Assembly (NCBI GenBank): GCA_007119005.1 | Contig: SKQM01000055.1 | Span: forward strand, 1-5,095 | DNA length: 5,095 nt | Direction of reading: 5' to 3' | DNA from: Thioalkalivibrio sp. | GTDB taxonomy: Bacteria; Pseudomonadota; Gammaproteobacteria; Ectothiorhodospirales; Ectothiorhodospiraceae | In this document: positions 1 through 5,095 of the stretch, piece after piece | Layout: each line of letters opens with the position of its first letter | Numbering within the stretch: the stretch's first letter is position 1 | The notes under the pieces: model-generated | Seen by the model: only the letters and a program-made list of their open reading frames with translations | Database searches by the model: none | Told to the model about the DNA's origin: nothing | Made by a program: the position numbers and the translations under genes

Positions 1-358
1 CGACCGCTGCGTCGGTCGCCTCGCCGATGGCGATCGCGACCACGTGGAAATTGGTGATGATGCGCCCGTTGCCGTCGACGACGAAGCCGCTGCCGCCGGC
101 GATGCGCTGGCCATCCGCGGGTTCGTCCGACGCCCCTTCTGCCGTCACGCGCACCGCGACCACCGAGCGCGCCACTTGGCGCACCACCTCGATGGTGTTG
201 CGCTCGTAGGCGAGACGATCCTCGACGCCAACGGACAGCTCGGACGCCGCTGGCACGGTGAACAGCGTGCCGAGCAGCAGGACCGCCAGCCACGCCACGC
301 GGGCATGGGGCGCAGGCCGGTTCGTGGCACCGTATGTTCCGACTTCTGCAGAATCCAT
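1..358 (-). CDS. Exported trypsin-like (S1C/HtrA-type) serine protease, N-terminal part
   Basis: This is an open frame of 119 codons from an ATG at 358 that runs off the left edge without a stop. The first 20 residues are polar and end in PHAR. A hydrophobic stretch follows (VAWLAVLLLGTLFTV, residues 21-35), then PAAS, so it looks like a signal peptide cut near residues 37-38. Residues 52-71 (ERNTIEVVRQVARSVVAVRV) match the opening of HtrA/DegP-type trypsin-like domains. They are followed by GGSGFVVD (88-95) and ITNFHVV (101-107), in which His105 is the expected catalytic histidine. The Asp and Ser of the triad, and any PDZ domain, would lie beyond the edge. The start is supported by AGGAGG eight bases upstream. 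The gene follows glmS by 48 bp with no terminator between, so it is probably co-transcribed with it. The fold is fairly certain; the substrate and the exact subfamily (DegP, DegQ, DegS or other) cannot be told. Confidence 0.85.
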   Translation of the reverse strand, partial: MDSAEVGTYGATNRPAPHARVAWLAVLLLGTLFTVPAASELSVGVEDRLAYERNTIEVVRQVARSVVAVRVTAEGASDEPADGQRIAGGSGFVVDGNGRIITNFHVVAIAIGEATDAAV

Positions 359-366
359 GATCAGCA

Positions 367-372
367 CCTCCT
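367..372 (-). promoter_or_regulatory. Ribosome binding site of the protease gene
   Basis: AGGAGG on the minus strand lies eight bases before the ATG at 358. It is the strongest Shine-Dalgarno match in the window and fixes the start of the edge-truncated protease gene. It lies in the 48-bp gap after glmS, in which I see no terminator or promoter. Confidence 0.8.
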
Positions 373-406
373 GCAGGTGGGGGCCGCTGTGGGCTTCACC
401 CAAGAT

Positions 407-2254
407 CTACTCCACGGTGACGGACTTCGCGAGGTTCCGGGGCTGGTCGACGTCGGTGCCCTTCAGCACCGCGGTGTGGTAGGCGAGCAGCTGCAGCGGA
501 ATGGTGAACAGCACCGGGGCCAGCCACTCGAGCGCCGTGGCCGCGGGCAGCGCGATCCAGGTGTCCTCCGCGCTCAGCGCCGGCACCGTGTCACGCTCCG
601 CGAACACGATGAGTTCGCCGCCGCGCGCGCGCACCTCCTGCAGGTTGCTCGCGAGCTTCTCGAGCTGGGCGTCGTTGGGCGCCACCGCGATCACCGGCAT
701 GTCGGCGTCGACCAGCGCCAGCGGGCCGTGCTTCAGCTCACCGGAGGGATAGGCCTCCGCGTGGATGTAGGAAATCTCCTTCAGCTTCAGCGCGCCCTCG
801 AGCGCGATCGGAAAGTGCTGACCGCGGCCGAGGAACAGCGCGTGCTCACGTTCGACCAGCCGCTCCGACAACTGCGCGATTTCGGCGTCCATCGCCAGCA
901 CCGCACGCACCTGTTCGGGCAGCGCCCTGAGGCCCCGGACCCAGTCGGCGCGCGCCTCGGCCGGCAGCTCCACCGCGTCGCAGTGCTCCGCGAGCAACAG
1001 CACCAGGATCGCCAGCGCGACCAGCTGGGTGGTGAAGGCCTTGGTGGACGCGACGCCGATCTCCGGCCCGGCGTGGGTCATCAGCACCAGGTCGGCGTTG
1101 CGCACCATCGCGCTCTCAGGGACATTGCAGATCGCCAGCCGCGCGCCGAACGACTCCTCACGCGACTGCTTCAGCACCGCCAGCGTGTCCGCGGTCTCTC
1201 CGGACTGCGAGATCACCACCAGCAGCGTTCCGGGCATCACCACGTGCGGCCGGTAACGGTACTCGCTGGCGACCTCGACCTGGCAGGGCAGACCCAGCAC
1301 GGCCTCGAACCAGTGGCGCGCGACCAGGCCCGCGTGGTAGCTGGTTCCACAGGCGACCACCTGCACCGCGCGCACCGGAGCAAGCCGCTCCGCAGTGTCC
1401 GGACCGAGCAGGTTGGGCAGCAGGCCCTGCGCGCCCAGGCGGCCTTCCAGCGTAGCGGCGATCGCCTCCGGCTGCTCGTGGATCTCCTTCTGCATAAAAT
1501 GCCGGTAACCGGCACGGTCGGCAGCGAGCGCCTCGCGGCTGCTCTCGCGAACCGGACGCTCGACCGGCACGCCGTCGCGGTCGCACAGCGTGATCGCGAG
1601 GCGTTCCAGCACCGCGAAGTCGCCATCTTCCAGGTCCACGAAACGCTGGGTGACCGGCAGCAGCGCCTGGATGTCGGAGGCGGCGAAGTTCTCGCCGATG
1701 CCGAGCCCGATCACCAGCGGACTGCCCTCCCGGGCCAGCACCACCCGGTCCGGCGCCTCGCGGTCCAGCACCGCCAGCGCGTAGGCACCCTGCATCTTCC
1801 GGGAGGCGGCGCGCAGCGCGGTGAGCAGGTCACCGCTGCCGTTGCCGAGTTCCTCCACGATCAGGTGGGCGATCACCTCGGTATCGGTCTCCGAGGTGAA
1901 GCGGTGGCCCCGCTGCTGCAGCATCGCGCGCAGTTCCACGTGGTTCTCGATGATCCCGTTGTGCACCAGTGCGATGCGGTCCGCCGACACATGGGGATGG
2001 GCGTTCTCGGCGCTGGGCTTGCCGTGGGTCGCCCAGCGGGTGTGGGCAATGCCCGCATTGCCCTTCACCTTTTCGGGCTCCACCACATCCGAGAGGGAGG
2101 CCACCTTGCCGAGAGTGCGCTCGCGCACCAAGCGCCCGTCCGCGAGCAGCGCGATTCCCGCCGAGTCGTAGCCCCGGTATTCGAGGCGGCGCAGGCCCTC
2201 CATCAGCACGGGCACGATGTTGCGTTCGGCGATACCAGCGACGATTCCACACAT
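407..2254 (-). CDS. glmS: Glutamine-fructose-6-phosphate aminotransferase (isomerizing), GlmS
   Basis: GlmS is the cytoplasmic enzyme that converts fructose-6-phosphate and glutamine to glucosamine-6-phosphate and glutamate, the first committed step to UDP-GlcNAc. The protein has 615 residues, against 609 in E. coli, and looks complete. It begins MCGIVAGI: in this family Met1 is removed to expose Cys2 as the glutaminase nucleophile, so the ATG at 2254 is the only sensible start. The N-terminal glutaminase domain (about 2-220) carries RWATHG (73-78), HNGIIEN (98-104) and TDTEVIAH (123-130). The first SIS sugar-isomerase domain (about 290-420) carries ACGTSYHAG (301-309), ISQSGETADT (349-358) and STKAFTTQ (403-410). 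The second SIS domain carries EGALKLKEISYIHAEAYPSG (486-505) and ends with the family tail NLAKSVTVE. No good Shine-Dalgarno sequence precedes the ATG; the leader reads GATTAGACTTCAGCC. The gene is second after atpC, 92 bp downstream of glmU, and ends with TAG. Confidence 0.98.
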   Translation of the reverse strand: MCGIVAGIAERNIVPVLMEGLRRLEYRGYDSAGIALLADGRLVRERTLGKVASLSDVVEPEKVKGNAGIAHTRWATHGKPSAENAHPHVSADRIALVHNGIIENHVELRAMLQQRGHRFTSETDTEVIAHLIVEELGNGSGDLLTALRAASRKMQGAYALAVLDREAPDRVVLAREGSPLVIGLGIGENFAASDIQALLPVTQRFVDLEDGDFAVLERLAITLCDRDGVPVERPVRESSREALAADRAGYRHFMQKEIHEQPEAIAATLEGRLGAQGLLPNLLGPDTAERLAPVRAVQVVACGTSYHAGLVARHWFEAVLGLPCQVEVASEYRYRPHVVMPGTLLVVISQSGETADTLAVLKQSREESFGARLAICNVPESAMVRNADLVLMTHAGPEIGVASTKAFTTQLVALAILVLLLAEHCDAVELPAEARADWVRGLRALPEQVRAVLAMDAEIAQLSERLVEREHALFLGRGQHFPIALEGALKLKEISYIHAEAYPSGELKHGPLALVDADMPVIAVAPNDAQLEKLASNLQEVRARGGELIVFAERDTVPALSAEDTWIALPAATALEWLAPVLFTIPLQLLAYHTAVLKGTDVDQPRNLAKSVTVE

Positions 2255-2271
2255 GGCTGAAGTCTAATCGT
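2241..2271 (-). promoter_or_regulatory. Possible stem-loop enclosing the glmS start codon
   Basis: On the glmS mRNA strand, ACGATT (2271-2266) is perfectly complementary to AATCGT (2246-2241). The 19-base loop contains the start ATG (2254-2252). A small inner CCA/TGG pairing is also possible. Six base pairs, half of them A-U, is weak and could be chance. It is listed because glmS lacks a clear Shine-Dalgarno sequence and is known to be controlled after transcription in enterobacteria by GlmY/GlmZ. Confidence 0.2.
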
Positions 2272-2291
2272 TAACGTTTCAATACGCGAAG

Positions 2292-2313
2292 CCTCTTCCG
2301 CAAGCGGGAGAGG
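2292..2313. repeat. Imperfect palindrome resembling a dispersed intergenic repeat
   Basis: The plus strand reads CCTCTTCCGC, AA, GCGGGAGAGG: two 10-base arms that pair throughout except for one T-G wobble (a C-A mismatch when read as minus-strand RNA). It sits in the middle of the glmU-glmS gap. Neither side carries a T-tract in the right place, so it is not a standard intrinsic terminator. From memory, near-identical CCTCTCCCGC/GCGGGAGAGG palindromes are scattered between genes in several proteobacterial genomes. That would make this a decayed REP-like copy, but the multi-copy nature cannot be seen in this window. Confidence 0.5.
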
Positions 2314-2346
2314 GGAAAATGCGCGACTTTCACGCCAACGGAAGCT

Positions 2347-3750
2347 TCACCGTTGCGGATCGCCGCTGTCGCCACCAGCCTTCGGCACCTTGCGCGGGCG
2401 TTCCCAGTCGGTGAGTGTCTGCTGTGGCGCACGTGCCAGCGTCAGGGCGTCGGGCGGCGCATCCCGCGTCAGCACCGTGCCGGCGCCTATGGTGGCGCCG
2501 TCGCCAACGGTGACCGGCGCGACCAGAGAGGAATTCGAGCCGATGAAGGCGTCGGCGCCGATGCGGGTGCGGTGTTTGTGCGCGCCGTCGTAGTTGCAGG
2601 TGATGGTCCCGGCCCCGATGTTCGCGCGCGGCCCGACTTCGGCGTCACCGAGGTAGGTCAGGTGGCTTGCCTTCGCCCCCGGTCCGAGCGTTGAATTCTT
2701 CATTTCGACGAAGTTGCCGACCTTCGCACCGGCGTCGAGTCGGGCGCCCGGACGCAGGCGCGCGAAGGGTCCGACCTCGCAGCCCGGTCCCAGGACACTG
2801 GACTCGAGCACCGAGTACGCATGGATGCAGGCGTCGTCCTCGACGACGACATCGCGCAGTTCGCAGCCGGGTCCGATGTGCACGCGATCGCCGAGGCGGA
2901 CGCTGCCTTGGAAAACCACGTTGATATCGACGAAGCAGTCCTCGCCGAATTTCAGTTCGCCGCGCAGGTCGAAACGCGCCGGGTCGGCGAGCGCCAGGCC
3001 GTCGCGCAGGCAACGATCCGCCTGTTCCCGCTGGTATAGGCGTTCCTGCCCGACCAGTTGCAGCCGATCGTTCACGCCGAGTACGGCCTCGGGCCGAGCG
3101 CTCATCACCAGTGCCACCGGGCGACCCTCGGTGCGGGCCGTGGCGACGACGTCGGTCAGGTACCACTCGCCCGCACGGCGTGCGGCCTCGGTCTCGCCGG
3201 CGGCGAGCCAGCGCTGCAGGTCGGCGGCGGGGGCGCAGAGGATGCCGGTGTTGATGCGGCGGATTCGCTGTTGGGCGGCATCGGCGTCGCGCTCCTCGAC
3301 GATGCGCTCCAGGTGCCCCGGCGGATGTTCAACCAGGCGACCGTAGCCGCGCGGGTCGGGAACCTCCGCACCCAGCACCACGAGGTCCGCCTCGCCCTGC
3401 AGGCAGGCCTCGAGGTCCTGCAGCGGGATCAGCGGCACGTCGCCGTAGAGCACGAGCACCCGGCCGGAAAACTCCTGCCCGTTCAGCGCAAGGCTGACCG
3501 CGTGGCCGGTGCCCTTCTGCTCGACCTGTTCGACGAAGCGGAGATCTTCGGCGCCCACGGCCGCGCGGACCCGCTCGGCCTGGTGACCGACCACCACGGT
3601 AATGGTGGCGGGAGAAAGCGTGCGCGCGCGCTCGAGTACGTGCGCAAGCATCGGACGTCCACCGAGCGGCTGCAGCACCTTCGGCAGGGCAGAGCGCATG
3701 CGCGTGCCCTTGCCCGCGGCGAGGATCACGATGTGCAGCCCAGGATTCAC
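2347..3750 (-). CDS. glmU: Bifunctional GlcNAc-1-phosphate uridylyltransferase / GlcN-1-phosphate acetyltransferase, GlmU
   Basis: GlmU makes UDP-GlcNAc in the cytoplasm: the C-terminal domain acetylates glucosamine-1-phosphate with acetyl-CoA and the N-terminal domain adds UMP from UTP. The protein has 467 residues, against 456 in E. coli; the extra length is mostly a polar C-terminal tail. The pyrophosphorylase domain (about 1-230) shows LAAGKGTRM (10-18), LPKVL (22-26), GTGHAV (80-85), YGDVPL (102-107) and GVNDR (225-229), with Asp104 and Asn227 as the expected Mg2+ ligands. The left-handed beta-helix domain (about 250-440) has hexapeptide repeats and the acetyltransferase residues Arg333, Lys351, His363, Tyr366 and Asn377 at the same numbers as in E. 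coli. The start is GTG at 3750, placed just before the conserved HIVILAAGKG; no in-frame ATG lies nearby and the Shine-Dalgarno signal is weak. It lies 88 bp after atpC and 92 bp before glmS. The stop is TGA. Confidence 0.97.
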   Translation of the reverse strand: MNPGLHIVILAAGKGTRMRSALPKVLQPLGGRPMLAHVLERARTLSPATITVVVGHQAERVRAAVGAEDLRFVEQVEQKGTGHAVSLALNGQEFSGRVLVLYGDVPLIPLQDLEACLQGEADLVVLGAEVPDPRGYGRLVEHPPGHLERIVEERDADAAQQRIRRINTGILCAPAADLQRWLAAGETEAARRAGEWYLTDVVATARTEGRPVALVMSARPEAVLGVNDRLQLVGQERLYQREQADRCLRDGLALADPARFDLRGELKFGEDCFVDINVVFQGSVRLGDRVHIGPGCELRDVVVEDDACIHAYSVLESSVLGPGCEVGPFARLRPGARLDAGAKVGNFVEMKNSTLGPGAKASHLTYLGDAEVGPRANIGAGTITCNYDGAHKHRTRIGADAFIGSNSSLVAPVTVGDGATIGAGTVLTRDAPPDALTLARAPQQTLTDWERPRKVPKAGGDSGDPQR

Positions 3751-3787
3751 GCCCGTGTTCCCATGGAGTGCGAGGGCCCGGACGGCG

Positions 3788-3809
3788 CGCGCCGCCCGGA
3801 GGCGGCGCG
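3788..3809 (-). other. GC-only stem-loop between atpC and glmU
   Basis: On the transcribed strand CGCGCCGCC and GGCGGCGCG form a perfect 9-bp stem around the loop TCCG. In RNA this is a UNCG-type tetraloop closed by C-G, a class known for unusual stability. The sequence after it is GC-rich, with no U-run, so a classical Rho-independent terminator is not supported. It could act as an mRNA stability or processing barrier between the atp and glm parts, or as a pause site. Confidence 0.6.
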
Positions 3810-3811
3810 TT

Positions 3812-3833
3812 GGCGGGGCGGGGTGGGGAAAAG
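3812..3833 (+). other. G-rich tract on the plus strand (C-rich in the transcript)
   Basis: The plus strand carries runs GG, GGGG, GGGG and GGGG separated by single C or T bases, followed by AAAAG. It starts five bases downstream of the atpC stop in transcription terms. As DNA on the template strand it could form a two-layer or imperfect three-layer G-quadruplex. As RNA it is a G-poor, C-rich stretch of the kind Rho can bind. Both are inferences from base composition. Confidence 0.35.
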
Positions 3834-3838
3834 CACGG

Positions 3839-4261
3839 TCAACTGGAGCGGCGCAGCTTCTGGATCATCTGCAGGCGTGCCGCCGCCTCGACCAGCTCGG
3901 CCTGGGCCTTCGCGTAGTCGAAGTCCGCCTTGGAATTCGCCAGCGCGTCCTCGGCGCGGCGCTTGGCATCCAGCGCCTCGGCCTCGTCGAGGTCCTTCGC
4001 CCGGATCGCGGTGTCCGCCAGCACCGTGACCACGTGCGGCTGCACCTCCAGGATCCCGCCGGAGACGAACACGCGCTGCGGTTCACCGTCCTCGGTTTCG
4101 CGGATGCGCAGTTCGCCCGGCTTCAGCCGTGCCAGCAGCTGCGTGTGGCGGGGATAAATCCCCACCTCACCGACCTCGGTGGTGGCGGCGATCATGTACG
4201 CCTCACCGGAATAGATCGACTCCTCGGCACTGACGACGTCGACGTGAATGGTCATGGCCAT
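3839..4261 (-). CDS. atpC: F1 ATP synthase subunit epsilon, AtpC
   Basis: The epsilon subunit belongs to the central stalk of the membrane-bound F1Fo ATP synthase, on the cytoplasmic side. It couples rotation to catalysis and its C-terminal helices can inhibit ATP hydrolysis. The protein has 140 residues (E. coli 139). The N-terminal beta-sandwich (about 1-88) contains [20 protein letters not shown] (31-50) and [20 protein letters not shown] (67-86), both close to the proteobacterial consensus. The C-terminal part (about 89-135) is a charged, alanine-rich helical hairpin starting at [19 protein letters not shown]. Two ATGs lie two codons apart (4261 and 4255). The first is preferred because AAGGAG lies eight bases upstream of it and fourteen from the second. 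The gene follows atpD by 12 bp and ends with TGA. Confidence 0.96.
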   Translation of the reverse strand: MAMTIHVDVVSAEESIYSGEAYMIAATTEVGEVGIYPRHTQLLARLKPGELRIRETEDGEPQRVFVSGGILEVQPHVVTVLADTAIRAKDLDEAEALDAKRRAEDALANSKADFDYAKAQAELVEAAARLQMIQKLRRSS

Positions 4262-4269
4262 GGCAAACG

Positions 4270-4273
4270 CTCC

Positions 4274-4275
<2 letters not shown>
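4270..4275 (-). promoter_or_regulatory. Ribosome binding site of atpC, overlapping the atpD stop codon
   Basis: The minus strand reads TAAGGAG: the TAA (4276-4274) ends atpD and its last two bases begin the AAGGAG Shine-Dalgarno of atpC, eight bases before the ATG at 4261. A ribosome terminating on atpD sits directly on this site, which suggests translational coupling of beta and epsilon. Confidence 0.8.

Positions 4276-5095
<820 letters not shown>

Noticed and set aside
145..330. 61-codon minus-strand frame overlapping the protease gene
   Set aside because: It is in a different frame from the peptide with the signal sequence and GSGFVVD/TNFHVV motifs, and has no ribosome site or recognisable content.
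44..2260. 738-codon plus-strand open frame covering glmS and part of the protease gene
   Set aside because: It is the in-register antisense shadow of two genes with clear family motifs. Its product is low-complexity, rich in Arg, His, Gln and Leu, with no recognisable domain, and it follows from the missing TTA/CTA/TCA codons.
2255..2346. Possible intrinsic terminator between glmU and glmS
   Set aside because: The palindrome at 2292-2313 has no T-tract after it on either strand in the proper position, so termination there is not supported.
2255..2346. glmS ribozyme or similar riboswitch upstream of glmS
   Set aside because: The gap is only 92 bp and shows no recognisable ribozyme core. The glmS ribozyme is known from Bacillota and related groups, not from this type of organism.
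3751..3838. Promoter for glmU in the atpC-glmU gap
   Set aside because: The gap is nearly all G and C on the side where a -10 box would lie, and no -35/-10 pair could be recognised.
3058..4029. 323-codon plus-strand open frame opposite glmU and the end of atpC
   Set aside because: It is in codon register with glmU and has the same Arg/His/Ala/Gly-rich composition expected of an antisense shadow. It also crosses the gap and a second gene, with no motif.

Overview
The window is a piece of a high-G+C gammaproteobacterial chromosome. All five genes lie on the minus strand, so transcription runs from high to low coordinates: atpD (5' end missing) - atpC - glmU - glmS - a trypsin-like serine protease gene (3' end missing). 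The order atpD-atpC-glmU-glmS is the one known from Escherichia coli and many other Gammaproteobacteria. The ATP synthase beta fragment lines up with E. coli AtpD without any length change. The high G+C content and the protease downstream of glmS suggest a purple-sulfur or Ectothiorhodospira-like lineage, but that placement is only a guess.

Layout: 5095-4274 holds the C-terminal 273 residues of F1 beta. 4261-3839 is F1 epsilon (AtpC), whose Shine-Dalgarno sequence contains the atpD stop codon. 3838-3751 is an 88-bp gap with a G-rich/C-rich tract and a very GC-rich hairpin. 3750-2347 is the bifunctional GlmU, starting at GTG. 2346-2255 is a 92-bp gap, more AT-rich near glmS, with an imperfect palindrome that resembles a dispersed intergenic repeat. 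2254-407 is GlmS. 406-359 is a 48-bp gap with a strong ribosome binding site. 358-1 is the N-terminal 119 residues of an exported trypsin-like peptidase. No gap exceeds 92 bp.

How the genes work together: AtpD and AtpC belong to the catalytic F1 part of ATP synthase. GlmS makes glucosamine-6-phosphate from fructose-6-phosphate and glutamine. GlmU later acetylates glucosamine-1-phosphate and uridylylates it to UDP-GlcNAc for peptidoglycan and lipopolysaccharide. GlmM, the intermediate mutase, is not here. The protease probably acts in the periplasm, and its link to the other genes is positional only.

This is ordinary core-genome sequence. I found no tRNA, rRNA, CRISPR array, insertion sequence or convincing promoter or intrinsic terminator, and nothing that looks like a new system. 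The points worth a second look are small intergenic structures and the edge-truncated protease gene.
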